This document shows positions 34,544 to 43,587 of a stretch of DNA of 64,000 nt, in pieces. Below the pieces are notes generated by a model. The model did not search any database and had not been told where the DNA came from. It saw only the letters and a list, made by a program, of their open reading frames with translations. Every line of letters starts with the position of its first letter. Positions within the stretch are counted from its first letter, which is position 1. Both the position numbers and the translations under genes were made by a program. The stretch is from Labrenzia sp. VG12 (GTDB taxonomy: Bacteria > Pseudomonadota > Alphaproteobacteria > Rhizobiales > Stappiaceae), in contig NZ_CP022529.1 in NCBI RefSeq assembly GCF_002237595.1, positions 4,866,001 through 4,930,000 of the forward strand. Direction: 5' to 3'.

Positions 34544-35482
34544 TTATTCTCCATAGTCGACTTCATGCCGGTATCCCTCTTCCCCGTGCATCTGCCAGTA
34601 AGTTTCCTTGATCCGTGCAGTCAGTGGTCCGACACCGCCGGTGCCGACCGGCTTGCCGTCGATCCGGCCGACCGGCATCACGCCGCCGGCTGTGGAGGTG
34701 ATGAAGACTTCGTCCGCGGCTCTCAGGGCGTCGGCTGGCACCGGGGCGGCCTCGCAGGGCAGTGACAGGCGGGCGCAAATGTCGAAAACCGTCTGCCGGG
34801 TAATGCCGAGCAGGACGCCGGTGGGCGGCGTGGTGACGGCGCCGTCCTTGATGGCGAAAACGTTGAAGCCCGGGCCCTCCGCAATGTGCCCGGCACCATC
34901 CTGGAGAACGGCCGTCTCGGCACTGCGTTCATAGGCCTGGTAAAGGCCCTTGACCATGTCCAGCCAGTGATAGTTTTTCACCGTCGGGTCCACCGAACCG
35001 GGAGGGATGCGCAGGATATCGGTGACGGCGAGGTGCAGCCCGCGTTCCAGCTGGTCCGGATTGGCGACGGAGCCGAAGGGGATCACGAAGGCGAGAAACC
35101 TGTTTTCCGCATCGCGCGGGTCCCGGCTGAACGAGGGAGAGGTCCCCCGTGTGCAGATGAATTCCACATAGGCATTTTTCAGACCCGACAGCGCGACGCA
35201 GGTGTGCAGAATGTCCGCGATCTCGGTCTTGCTCAGGGAGATCGACATATGCAACTCGGCCATGCCGCGAAAGAACCGATCCAGATGATCGTCCAGCCGG
35301 AAAAAGGCCCCCTCCCAGACATGGGCAACGTCATAGGTCGCGTCGGAATGGAGAAAGCCATAGTCGAGCACCGACACCTTCGCCTCCGCGACCGGCAAAT
35401 ATTGACCGTCCTGGTAGGCAATTCCCTGCGGATAGCGGTGCGGATCCTGATAACGGGTCGATAATTCGGGCAATTTGCGCAT
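34544..35482 (-). CDS. Class IV PLP aminotransferase, (R)-amine transaminase-like
   Basis: 312 residues of the BCAT/DAAT fold IV. VSVLDYGFLHSDATYDVAHV is followed by GAFFRLDDHLDRF; YVEFICTRG provides Phe/Glu positions seen in (R)-selective amine transaminases rather than D-amino acid or branched-chain enzymes. The PLP Lys lies in TVKNYHWLDMVKG, and the phosphate loop is near ITSTAGGVMPV. Substrate class is inferred from motifs. GAGGAAG precedes ATG 35482. It is divergent from an Lrp/AsnC regulator. Confidence 0.8.
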   Translation of the reverse strand: MRKLPELSTRYQDPHRYPQGIAYQDGQYLPVAEAKVSVLDYGFLHSDATYDVAHVWEGAFFRLDDHLDRFFRGMAELHMSISLSKTEIADILHTCVALSGLKNAYVEFICTRGTSPSFSRDPRDAENRFLAFVIPFGSVANPDQLERGLHLAVTDILRIPPGSVDPTVKNYHWLDMVKGLYQAYERSAETAVLQDGAGHIAEGPGFNVFAIKDGAVTTPPTGVLLGITRQTVFDICARLSLPCEAAPVPADALRAADEVFITSTAGGVMPVGRIDGKPVGTGGVGPLTARIKETYWQMHGEEGYRHEVDYGE

Positions 35483-35608
35483 GATTGGCTTCCTCTTGAC
35501 CGGAATGTGCGTCTGATGAAAGGTTAGGCCCGATATCTGGGTGTTGTGCCCGTTCTTTGCCTGGAAAGCGGGTAGGAGCAGTCAAAATCGGTCGCAGGAG
35601 CGCGCGAA

Positions 35609-36076
35609 ATGCCAATCAGTCTTGATGATGTCGACAAGCGGCTCTTGACCCTGTTGCAGAAGAACAACCGGCTGACGGCCGATGAACTCGGCGACAAGGT
35701 CGGCACGTCGCGATCCTCCGTGCAGCGCCGTGTGAAGCGTTTCCGGGAGGAAGGCATCATCGAGGCCGATATCTCGGTACTGTCGCCCAAGGCGGTCGGG
35801 CGTTCCATGACCTTCATTGTGGAGGTCGAGCTTGAGCGCGAGCGAACGGATCTCCTCGACGACTTCCGCCGCTCCATGCTGGCTCTGGAAGATGTCCAGC
35901 AATGCTATTACGTCACCGGCCATACGGATTTCATTCTGGTGGTGACCGCGGTCGACATGACAGCCTATGAGGAGTTCAGCCGACGCGTTTTCACTGAAAA
36001 CGCCAACATCCGGCGCTTTCATTCCAACGTGGTCGTCAGCCGCGTCAAGACAGGGCTGGATGTGCCGCTCGACTGA
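35609..36076 (+). CDS. Lrp/AsnC family transcriptional regulator
   Basis: 155 residues. The helix-turn-helix (LDDVDKRLLTLLQKNNRLTA ... VGTSRSSVQRRVKRF) precedes the RAM/ligand domain (VQQCYYVTGHTDFILVVTAV). AGGAGCG lies upstream of the ATG. These proteins sense amino acids; the divergent transaminase gene is its likely target, controlled by the substrate or product. Confidence 0.92.
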   Translation: MPISLDDVDKRLLTLLQKNNRLTADELGDKVGTSRSSVQRRVKRFREEGIIEADISVLSPKAVGRSMTFIVEVELERERTDLLDDFRRSMLALEDVQQCYYVTGHTDFILVVTAVDMTAYEEFSRRVFTENANIRRFHSNVVVSRVKTGLDVPLD

Positions 36077-36099
36077 TGGGGCCAGGTGCCGGCCGCACC

Positions 36100-36831
36100 T
36101 CAATACCAGAAGCCCTCCCGCCGCCAGATGGTCAGATGGCCTTTCACCGGCGGGGTCGGCGTGCCGCCCCAGATGGTGAATTCCCGGCCGCCGTGCAGGC
36201 CCTTGCCGTTGGTCTGTTTCAGCGTGACATATTCATTGCATTGCGGACCGCCGCTGGAGCTCTGGCACATGTCGATCCGTGCACTGTTTTCGTCGATCTG
36301 GTCCCAGACCCAGTCGACCATGGCGACATGGCCGTTCCAGACCATGAGGTCGAGCGGCTTGACGTCCTTGATGTCGTCGATGTTGATCTTGGCGACATGC
36401 TTTGGATAGTTTTTCGGCGAGACGCCGTAATACTTGTCCCATTCACCACAATAGATCAGGAAATTGGCGAGAAAACCGATACAGTCCATGCCGAAGAACC
36501 GGTCCTGGACCATCTCCTGCAGGGCGGCCCGGTCGGACATCTTGTCGAAATAGATCTTCTTGATCTTGCCCTTTTCCTCGACATCCTTGGAGCCGTCCTT
36601 CTTGGCCCGTCCGCAGACCTCGACCTTGTATTTGTCGAGGAGTTCCTTGTTCTTCAGCATGAAGTTCCAGATCTTGACGAAGGTCTTGTCATTGCCCTGG
36701 CCCTTGAGCGCCAGATCGATCGCTCGGCCGCCGACATGCTGGTTCAGCTTGATCCGCCCGGTACTTGTCTGAAGGCCGGGATTGGTCAGGTGGTCAACGT
36801 AGTTGAACGGCAGGAAAAAGGATTCAGCCAT
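36100..36831 (-). CDS. NlpC/P60- or CHAP-like cysteine hydrolase candidate
   Basis: 243 residues, no signal peptide. Cys117 in MDCIGFLANFL and His168 in VWNGHVAMVDWV stand in the order and spacing of a papain-like NlpC/P60 or CHAP peptidase (D-C-x-G-F ... H-V-x-x-V). An N-terminal helical and Lys-rich part precedes it. The C-terminal part has two Cys and a small beta region. It may be a murein or amide hydrolase of phage-lysin or toxin type, but no known family is certain. AAGGAAGG precedes the ATG. Confidence 0.5.
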   Translation of the reverse strand: MAESFFLPFNYVDHLTNPGLQTSTGRIKLNQHVGGRAIDLALKGQGNDKTFVKIWNFMLKNKELLDKYKVEVCGRAKKDGSKDVEEKGKIKKIYFDKMSDRAALQEMVQDRFFGMDCIGFLANFLIYCGEWDKYYGVSPKNYPKHVAKINIDDIKDVKPLDLMVWNGHVAMVDWVWDQIDENSARIDMCQSSSGGPQCNEYVTLKQTNGKGLHGGREFTIWGGTPTPPVKGHLTIWRREGFWY

Positions 36832-37279
36832 GCTCTGTCCTTCCTTTGCAACAGGTTACGGACAGCGCCAAAACGCTGCCCGAGATCAGGTGCCCCTACA
36901 TCAGAAAGACTAGCATCACGGCGCCTTGCACGGCAGGGAGGTTCGGGTATCAAAAGCCCGCTATTACGTGTCAATTGTATCTGCCAGCCGATGACAGTTC
37001 ACGTTTGGGTCCCGGGTCTTGGCAATCATGCGCTGCTGCAAAAGACGAACGCAGGTTTTCCGGCGCGCGCATCGGGGCGACCCGGATGCGAGTTGCTTCG
37101 CACAGCTCGAACACTGCAAGGCGAGATGGACAAAGTTTAATTGGGTCGGTCTTTCCTTCATTCCCATATGCAGGGCGCAGATCAGGGGTGATGCGACAGG
37201 TCTCACTTTGCAGGAAACTCAGGGCCGGGTTCCGATCCGGGAACGGTCCGTTATGTGCCCTTGGCGCAAAGGAGGAACG
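36832..37279. other. Intergenic region before the carbonic anhydrase
   Basis: 448 bases between divergent genes. I see no gene, repeat or clear operator here; only the promoter regions of both neighbours can be presumed. Confidence 0.4.
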
Positions 37280-37996
37280 ATGTGCCAGTCTGACAAAATG
37301 CCGACACTCAGCCGGCGAGGATTGATGGTCGGTGGTCTGGTGAGTGCCGTGGGCGTTGCCGCTGCACCCGCCTTGGCAGAGACAGCCGCGTCTCAATCGG
37401 CACCGGCACCGGCATCGCCTGAAGAAGCGCTGCAGCGTCTGATCGAAGGCAACGCGCGTTATGTTGCGAATACCCCGATCAACACGGACCATTCGGTTGG
37501 CAGAGCCGCACGCGCCGAAGGCCAGCAACCTTTTGCAGCTGTTGTCGCCTGCTCCGATTCCCGGGTCGCGCCGGAAATCCTGTTCGATCAGGGGCTGGGA
37601 GATCTCTTCGTGGTGCGCGTCGCCGGGAACTTCATCAATGAAGACGGTCTGGCAAGCCTGGAATTCGGCGCAGCCGTTCTGGGGGTCAAGGTCATTGTGG
37701 TGCTGGGACATTCCGGCTGTGGGGCCGTTGATGCAACCATCAAGTCCGTTGAAAACAGGGAACTCCCGCCCGGTCATCTGCCCAGCCTCTTGGAAGCCAT
37801 ACGCCCGGCCGTTTATGATGTCTTGCCGGAGAAACCGGCCGACATTCTTGAAGCGGCGATTGCACAAAATGCACGCCTGAATGCGGGCAAGGCAACAGCA
37901 TCAGGCCCGATCCTGGCCGAAATGCACGACCAGAACAGCCTTCGTTCCGTGGCTGCGGTCTATGATATCGGAACTGGGAAGGTCGAATTCCTCTAG
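37280..37996 (+). CDS. Periplasmic beta-class carbonic anhydrase
   Basis: 238 residues. The Tat-type signal (TLSRRGLMVGGLVSAVGVAA) is followed by a beta carbonic anhydrase: CSDSRV (zinc Cys and Asp/Arg dyad) and LGHSGCGAV (zinc His and Cys), with RVAGNFI between. It interconverts CO2 and bicarbonate; export places it in the periplasm, unlike most beta-class enzymes. AAAGGAGG lies 6 bases before ATG 37280. Confidence 0.92.
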   Translation: MCQSDKMPTLSRRGLMVGGLVSAVGVAAAPALAETAASQSAPAPASPEEALQRLIEGNARYVANTPINTDHSVGRAARAEGQQPFAAVVACSDSRVAPEILFDQGLGDLFVVRVAGNFINEDGLASLEFGAAVLGVKVIVVLGHSGCGAVDATIKSVENRELPPGHLPSLLEAIRPAVYDVLPEKPADILEAAIAQNARLNAGKATASGPILAEMHDQNSLRSVAAVYDIGTGKVEFL

Positions 37997-38087
37997 GGTC
38001 TGGACCCTTTCATTCAAATGAATGGATCCTGCCCCTAGGCTGTTTCGAACCGCTTATACCCTCTGTTCCGGTAACAAAACCAATAGC

Positions 38088-38113
38088 GGCAAGCGCGCCG
38101 GACAGCGCTTGCC
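38088..38113. terminator. Hairpin after the carbonic anhydrase
   Basis: GGCAAGCGC / GCGCTTGCC, a perfect 9-bp stem with an 8-base loop. A short TTTT is 10 bases further. It is likely a terminator of the anhydrase gene, or a leader structure for the metal transporter pair starting at 38186. Confidence 0.5.
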
Positions 38114-38185
38114 GGAGAGGTCCTTTTCTGATCTGTTTCTGCTGGTAAGGGAATTTCTCCAATTCCGGCAAAAAACGGGTCTTCC

Positions 38186-39520
38186 TTGCTTTCCGTCCTC
38201 AAACACAGAGACTATCGACACCTTTTCTTCGCCCAGGTGATCGCGCTCTTCGGCACTGGCCTGATGACGGTCGGGCTGGCTTTGCTCGCCTTCGAGCTTG
38301 CCGGTGACAATGCCGGTGTCGTTCTTGGCACGGCGCTGGCGATCAAGATGGTGATCTATGTTTTCGTCAGCCCGCTTGCCATTGGGTTTGCCGCGCATCT
38401 GCCGCGCAGGGCTTTGCTGGTTGCCCTGGACCTGGTACGTGCGGCCACCGCGCTGGCGTTGCCCTTTGTCGATGCGATCTGGCAGATCTACCTGTTGATC
38501 GCAGTCCTTCAATCAGCCTCGGCGACCTTCACCCCGACCTTCCAGGCAACCATTCCGGACATCCTCCCGGACGAGGATGAATATACGAATGCTCTGTCGC
38601 TCTCACGCATGGCCTATGATCTGGAAAACCTTCTGAGCCCGATGATTGCCGCGGTTCTTGTTGGACTTCTGGGCTTTCACTGGCTCTTCGGCGGGACTGT
38701 CGCAGGTTTCCTGTTTTCTGCCCTGCTGGTCGTCAGCGTAACCCTTCCCGTGGCCCGGATGTCGCAGAGCGAGCCGCCATTACAGCGGACCCTGAAGGGG
38801 TTGCAGATCTATCTGAAAACACCGCGGCTGAAAGGGCTGCTGGCCTTGAACCTGGCGGTCGCGGCCTCCGGTTCGATGGTGATCGTCAACGGCGTTGTCC
38901 TGGTGAAGGCATGGCTTGGTCTGACGGATACAGACCTTGCTCTTTCCATGGCGGCCTATGGTGGCGGCTCCATGGTGATGGCCTTGTTGCTGCCCCGTGT
39001 TCTCAGCACAGTACCGGACCGGACCGTGATGCTCGCAGGCGCTGCCGCGCTTCCGGTCCTGCTGTTCGGCTTCGCACTCCTGTTGACCGTTTTGCCGGCT
39101 GCCCTTGTCTGGCCGTCTCTTCTGATCGTTTGGGCGCTGATGGGGGCAGGCATGTCCGCCGTTCTGGTTCCCTCAGGGCGGCTCTTGAAGAATTCCGCGC
39201 ATGCCGAAGACCGGCCGCTAATCTTTGCGGCGCAATTTGCACTGTCGCACGGGTGCTGGCTGATCGCGTATCCCCTTGCCGGCTGGCTTGGCAGTGTCGC
39301 CGCGCCGGGATGGACCATGACCGTCCTGGCGGTTCTTGCCGTGACCGGTGTGCTGGCCGCACGACATCTATGGCCGGAAGGAGACAGATCCGTCCTTGCC
39401 CATGAACATCCGGATCTGCCGCCGGATCACCCGCATCTTGCCGGAGGTCATGGCAAGCGGCACGCACATGCCTTTGTCATCGACAGCCTGCATTCCTCCT
39501 GGCCGGACCGGCAACCTTGA
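38186..39520 (+). CDS. MFS transporter with His-rich tail, NreB-like nickel efflux candidate
   Basis: 444 residues with about 11-12 membrane segments and an MFS/enterobactin-exporter-type N-terminus (LKHRDYRHLFFAQVIALFGT). The C-terminus (HEHPDLPPDHPHLAGGHGKR and onward) is rich in His, as in nickel efflux proteins of the NreB type. Its TGA overlaps the ATG of a NicO-family gene, which supports a nickel/cobalt role. No ATG exists at the family start, so I use TTG 38186; its ribosome site is weak. Confidence 0.75.
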   Translation: MLSVLKHRDYRHLFFAQVIALFGTGLMTVGLALLAFELAGDNAGVVLGTALAIKMVIYVFVSPLAIGFAAHLPRRALLVALDLVRAATALALPFVDAIWQIYLLIAVLQSASATFTPTFQATIPDILPDEDEYTNALSLSRMAYDLENLLSPMIAAVLVGLLGFHWLFGGTVAGFLFSALLVVSVTLPVARMSQSEPPLQRTLKGLQIYLKTPRLKGLLALNLAVAASGSMVIVNGVVLVKAWLGLTDTDLALSMAAYGGGSMVMALLLPRVLSTVPDRTVMLAGAAALPVLLFGFALLLTVLPAALVWPSLLIVWALMGAGMSAVLVPSGRLLKNSAHAEDRPLIFAAQFALSHGCWLIAYPLAGWLGSVAAPGWTMTVLAVLAVTGVLAARHLWPEGDRSVLAHEHPDLPPDHPHLAGGHGKRHAHAFVIDSLHSSWPDRQP

Positions 39521-40239
39521 TGGACTGGCTCGCCGCTCTTCAGCGCTGGATCTATGACGGCGTACGAAGCGAGATCCTGACATTTGAACAGTCCGGCAAC
39601 GTCTGGCTGCTCGTCGGCATGGCGGGAACCGGCGTGATGTTCGGTGCTCTGCACGCCCTGACACCCGGTCATGGCAAGACCATACTTGCGTCCTGGCTGG
39701 CCGGCTCGAAAAGCGGTTTTGGTCGGGCTCTTTCCCTGTCGACGCTGCTTGCCGCGACCCACGTCCTCACGGCCGTTCTGATCGCCTTCTTCGCGGCCCA
39801 TCTGATGGAGCGCACCTTTGTCGGCGGCGGCCGTGCACCCACCCTTGAAATTCTCAGCCGGACAATCCTGCTTGGTTTCGGCCTCTGGTTGCTGCTGCGC
39901 GCACTCTGGCCCCGCTCCCATCGACAGGGTTCAGAGAAAAGGGAGGGTCTGGGGGTTGCATTGGCGACCGGACTGGTGCCGTGTCCCTTGACCTTGTTCG
40001 TTGTGGTTTCGGCTTTGGCACGCGGCGTGCCGGAGGCCGGGCTCGTTTTTGCCCTGGCCATGCTTGCCGGAATTGCGCTCACGCTCGGACTTGTCGCGCT
40101 GGCCGCAGTTGCCGGCCGGCAGGGCTTTCTGGCGCTCGCAATGCGGCGCGGAGCCGCCATCGCGCGCGTGATACGTGGATTGAATGCCCTGGCCGGATTG
40201 CTGCTGATCGTCTTCGCCGGCCGGGAGCTGTTGCAATAG
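39520..40239 (+). CDS. NicO/RcnA-type nickel-cobalt transporter
   Basis: 239 residues, about six membrane helices. HALTPGHGKT is the metal signature of the NicO/RcnA family. The ATG shares one base with the TGA of the MFS gene, so translation is coupled. It moves Ni/Co across the inner membrane, in RcnA as efflux. The cytoplasmic loop RSHRQGSEKREG is short and not His-rich, unlike E. coli RcnA; the His-rich tail is on the MFS partner instead. Confidence 0.85.
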   Translation: MDWLAALQRWIYDGVRSEILTFEQSGNVWLLVGMAGTGVMFGALHALTPGHGKTILASWLAGSKSGFGRALSLSTLLAATHVLTAVLIAFFAAHLMERTFVGGGRAPTLEILSRTILLGFGLWLLLRALWPRSHRQGSEKREGLGVALATGLVPCPLTLFVVVSALARGVPEAGLVFALAMLAGIALTLGLVALAAVAGRQGFLALAMRRGAAIARVIRGLNALAGLLLIVFAGRELLQ

Positions 40240-40270
40240 CGTTGCGCTTCCGACCGCTCTTGCAAGCGAG

Positions 40271-41896
40271 TCAGATCCGCATGCGCGGCACGTCGTTCGG
40301 ATCGAGGCGCAGCTCGATCAAGAGCGGTGCGTCGCGGGTCTCGATGGCCGTGATCGCCTGTTCCAGTTCCTCGGCGGACGTGACGGCGACGCCCTTGCCA
40401 CCGAGTGCGGTCGCGACATCGGCGAAGGAGGGCCAGTCGAACATGGACAGGCCCGGATCCATCGAGCGGTCGAGGAACTGGATATGTTCCGCGCCATAGG
40501 CGCTGTCATTGGCGACGATGACGATCAGATCCTGTTTCATGCGGACAGCAGTGTTGAATTCGTTGATGCCGCCCATCATGAAACCGCCGTCACCGGTGAA
40601 CAGCACCACCGGTCGGTCCGGTGCAGCAAAGCCGGCGCCAATGGCTTCCTGAAGACCCAGGCCGATCGAGCCGAAATTGGCGGTGACGATAAAGCTGCGC
40701 GGATCGGGAGCGGAAATGCGGCACCAGACCTCTGTCATGAAGCGACCGCCATCGGTCGTCAGGATCCGGTCCTTCGGCAACACCTCTTCCAGCCGTTCAA
40801 GCGCATGCACGAAATTGACATAACCGTCACTGGTATCCTTGGCCTTCGCCGGCGGGTGCGCGGTGAGGGCCGCCATGTCGAGTTCCCCGGTGAAACCGCT
40901 CGGCGGAATTTCCGCCTCGTCCAGCCAATAGAGGAAGTTGTCCGCCGTCAGCCCGGCATCGGCGACCAGGGCCGCATCGGCATGATAATTCTTGCTGACC
41001 TCGGCCACGGTGTCATTCACCTGCACGACGCGCTTGCCCTTCATCAGGGCTCCCTTGTCGGTGGTGAAATGATGCAGGCTGGCGCCAAAGCAGACGATGC
41101 AGTCCGCCTTGTCGATCACCTCATAGGCGGCCGGGGTGCTCAACGTGCCGAAAATGTCCATGTTGTAGGCGTGGCCGTTGAAGAGGCCCTTGGCCTTCAG
41201 GGTCGTTGCCAGGGGGGCTTCCAGCCGGTCGGCCAGCTTGATCAGCTTGTCCCGGGCATCGATCGCCCCGCCACCGGCCAGGATCACCGGGCGCTTTGCG
41301 GACGCGACCATGCCGATGGCAGCGTCAAGATCGTCGCCCTCCGGCACATAGGCCGGGGCACCGAAGGCCTTGAACACCGTCTTTTCGTGGCCGACTTCCT
41401 CCCACATGAAATCGGCCGGCATGTTGAGCACGATCGGCCGCTTTTCGACCCGGGCCCGATAGAAGGCATGCGCCACGTCATGGGCGGCGGTTGCCGGAGA
41501 CCGCACTTGTTCAAAGCCCGCACCGGTCACCTTGACCAACTCGCGCTGGTCGATGTTCTGGAGGTTCTGCGGGTTCATTACCGGCGTATCACCGGCCAGC
41601 AGGACCATGGGAATGTGCCCTCGGGCGCCCTCGGTCAGCGCCGTGACGCAGTTGGTCAGGGCTGGGCCATGGGTCACCGTGGCGACGCCCATCTTGCCCG
41701 AGACATGCGAGTAGGCCAGCGCCATCAACACCGCGCTGCCTTCATAGGAGACTGGCACGAAGGTCGCGCCGCACGCGCGCACATAATGATCGACCATGAA
41801 CAGGTTGGCGTCGCCCATCAGCCCGAACATGGTGTCGATGCCCTGATCCTGGACCGCCTGGGCGATGGACTGATAGGTATAGCTCTTGTCGGACAT
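40271..41896 (-). CDS. Thiamine diphosphate-dependent enzyme, acetolactate synthase-like
   Basis: 541 residues with the three domains of the ALS/decarboxylase family. The ThDP-activating Glu lies in VSYEGSAVLMAL; the diphosphate motif GDGGFMMGGINEFNTAVRMK has GDG and a downstream N. The middle domain (RPVILAGGGAIDARDKLI) is the cofactor fold. It is not in an ilv operon and lacks a small subunit nearby, so it may be an oxalyl-CoA- or benzoylformate-like decarboxylase. GGAG is present before the ATG. Confidence 0.8.
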   Translation of the reverse strand: MSDKSYTYQSIAQAVQDQGIDTMFGLMGDANLFMVDHYVRACGATFVPVSYEGSAVLMALAYSHVSGKMGVATVTHGPALTNCVTALTEGARGHIPMVLLAGDTPVMNPQNLQNIDQRELVKVTGAGFEQVRSPATAAHDVAHAFYRARVEKRPIVLNMPADFMWEEVGHEKTVFKAFGAPAYVPEGDDLDAAIGMVASAKRPVILAGGGAIDARDKLIKLADRLEAPLATTLKAKGLFNGHAYNMDIFGTLSTPAAYEVIDKADCIVCFGASLHHFTTDKGALMKGKRVVQVNDTVAEVSKNYHADAALVADAGLTADNFLYWLDEAEIPPSGFTGELDMAALTAHPPAKAKDTSDGYVNFVHALERLEEVLPKDRILTTDGGRFMTEVWCRISAPDPRSFIVTANFGSIGLGLQEAIGAGFAAPDRPVVLFTGDGGFMMGGINEFNTAVRMKQDLIVIVANDSAYGAEHIQFLDRSMDPGLSMFDWPSFADVATALGGKGVAVTSAEELEQAITAIETRDAPLLIELRLDPNDVPRMRI

Positions 41897-42056
41897 TCTG
41901 GCTTGTCTCCCCGCCCTTGGTCGCGTGTGCCGCCGCCTCCGGCCCGCAATCAGTTACATTTGCAACTTTCTCTATTCGAGATTGCTCCATTGATCAAATG
42001 CTTTGCGAAACGGCGTTCTCGCCGGCCGCAGGGGCATGTCTCAGGCCACCGATTGA

Positions 42057-42998
42057 TCAGGCATACTGGCCGAGCATCTTCTGCAGCTCTGCCAGGACCG
42101 CCTCCCTGAGACCGTCCGGTGCAACGATTTCTGCCTCGCTGCCAAGCGACAGCAGCATCCTGACGGCAAAGGGGCTGTCCTCCATCGCCAGGGAGACGGT
42201 GGCCGTCGGCCCTTCAAAGGCCGGAGAGACTGCCGGGTGCAATCCGGCTTCGCCGAGGCGCCGCAGGCCCTCCGGAGTGACCTTCAAGGTGACCTGTTGC
42301 GAATTCAAACGGGTTTCGAAGTCCTCTCGCCAATTGTCCCAGAAGGATCTGAGATTAAAATCTTCCGGACGGTTGAACCCGTCTTCCAGCAAGTCGAGAT
42401 GCTGGATATTGGCGATACGGTAGACACGTATCGTTTCAGCCTCGGCAACCAGGTACCAGGTGCCGGCTTTCAACACGATCGCCAACGGCGAGACCAACCG
42501 CTCAACCTCTCCCTTCCAGGCAGAATAACGGAGGGCCAGTTTTCGCCCGGTCCAGACTGCTGTTGCAACCTGACCCAGAAATGGCGTCGCTTCTCTGCTC
42601 CGGTACCAGCTTTGCGGATCGAGCAGAAACCGGTCCGAGACGAGGGCTGCCTTTTCGCGGGTTTCCTCGGGGAGCGCTGCCAGGATCTTCTGTTCCGAGC
42701 GGGTTGCGGCAGGAAGCAGTCCGAGATCATCAAGCGCAGTCCCCAGGCCGGACAGAAGCAGGGCACCGGCTTCGTCCTCGTTGAGGCCTGTCAGCCTGGT
42801 CTGATACCCGTCAAGCAGCCGAAACCCGCCCAGGCGGCCGCGCTCCGCGTAGACGGGGACGCCGGCATAACTCAGCTGGTCGATATCCCGGTGAATGGTG
42901 CGTACCGATGCCTCGAATTCCGCCGCCAGCGCCTCGGCGGTCATCCGGCCGCGTACCTGCAGAAGCATCAGGATGGAAAGAAGTCGGGACGATTTCAT
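42057..42998 (-). CDS. YafY-type transcriptional regulator (HTH_11 + WYL)
   Basis: 313 residues. The winged helix starts MKSSRLLSILMLLQVRGRMT and includes ASVRTIHRDIDQLSYAGVPV. The WYL region (LALRYSAWKGEVERLVSPLA, GTWYLVAEAE) follows, then a C-terminal WCX-type extension. It is divergent from the lipocalin-like gene at 43081 with a strong palindrome between them, so it likely controls that gene. Confidence 0.9.
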   Translation of the reverse strand: MKSSRLLSILMLLQVRGRMTAEALAAEFEASVRTIHRDIDQLSYAGVPVYAERGRLGGFRLLDGYQTRLTGLNEDEAGALLLSGLGTALDDLGLLPAATRSEQKILAALPEETREKAALVSDRFLLDPQSWYRSREATPFLGQVATAVWTGRKLALRYSAWKGEVERLVSPLAIVLKAGTWYLVAEAETIRVYRIANIQHLDLLEDGFNRPEDFNLRSFWDNWREDFETRLNSQQVTLKVTPEGLRRLGEAGLHPAVSPAFEGPTATVSLAMEDSPFAVRMLLSLGSEAEIVAPDGLREAVLAELQKMLGQYA

Positions 42999-43011
42999 GG
43001 GAACTCAGAAT

Positions 43012-43032
43012 ACATGACAATTGATGTCATGT
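43012..43032. promoter_or_regulatory. Operator palindrome between WYL regulator and lipocalin-like gene
   Basis: ACATGACA-attga-TGTCATGT, a perfect 8-bp inverted repeat, 14 bases before the regulator start and 49 before the next gene. Its GACA...TGTC core recalls the weaker site at 1651 near another WYL regulator. Confidence 0.6.
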
Positions 43033-43080
43033 TATCGCGATTAGCTTGCCGGCGTCACGCATTCAATTGAGGGAATTGCC

Positions 43081-43578
43081 ATGCAGCACTCAACTGCTTC
43101 AGCCGGGCTCATCGCGCCGCAGGCGGACTTCGACTTCATGTTCGGGCGCTGGTCCGTGCTTCACCGGCGGCTCAAGAGCCGCCTCGTCGACTGTCAGGAA
43201 TGGGAGCGGTTCGAAGGTGTGTCGGAAACCCGTCCGATCCTTGGCGGTGCCGGAAATCTCGAGGACAATCACATTCACTTGCCGGGCGGCGCCTACAGAG
43301 CCGTCGCCCTGCGCAGCTTTGATGAAACAAGTGGCCTGTGGTCCATCTGGTGGCTGGACGGTCGGGCGCCCCATCAGCTGGACACGCCTGTCACGGGCAG
43401 GTTTGAGGACGAGACCGGCAACTTTTTTGCCGACGATTTCCTGGAAGGGCGTCCGATCAAGGTCCGCTTCCTCTGGATCCGGGGGGCGGAACCGCGTTGG
43501 GAACAGGCGTTTTCCGCGGATGGCGGGGAAAGTTGGGAAACCAACTGGACGATGACCTTTTCCCGCCTCGCCGGATAG
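43081..43578 (+). CDS. DUF1579-like lipocalin-fold protein
   Basis: 165 residues. DFDFMFGRWSVLHRRLKSRL with later GGAGNLEDN and SGLWSIWWLD follows the DUF1579/heme-binding lipocalin-like pattern of 'F-x-x-G-x-W' then strand pairs. No signal peptide. Function is unknown. GAGGGA precedes the ATG. It is likely regulated by the divergent WYL protein. Confidence 0.65.
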   Translation: MQHSTASAGLIAPQADFDFMFGRWSVLHRRLKSRLVDCQEWERFEGVSETRPILGGAGNLEDNHIHLPGGAYRAVALRSFDETSGLWSIWWLDGRAPHQLDTPVTGRFEDETGNFFADDFLEGRPIKVRFLWIRGAEPRWEQAFSADGGESWETNWTMTFSRLAG

Positions 43579-43587
43579 TCGTCCTGA

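Noticed and set aside
38041..38060. tRNA-like TTCGAA segment
   Set aside because: No cloverleaf arms or acceptor stem around it; no tRNA was found in the window.
40484..42109. 541-codon plus-strand frame antisense to the ThDP enzyme
   Set aside because: It mirrors the real gene, is rich in His/Arg/Gly and has no family match.
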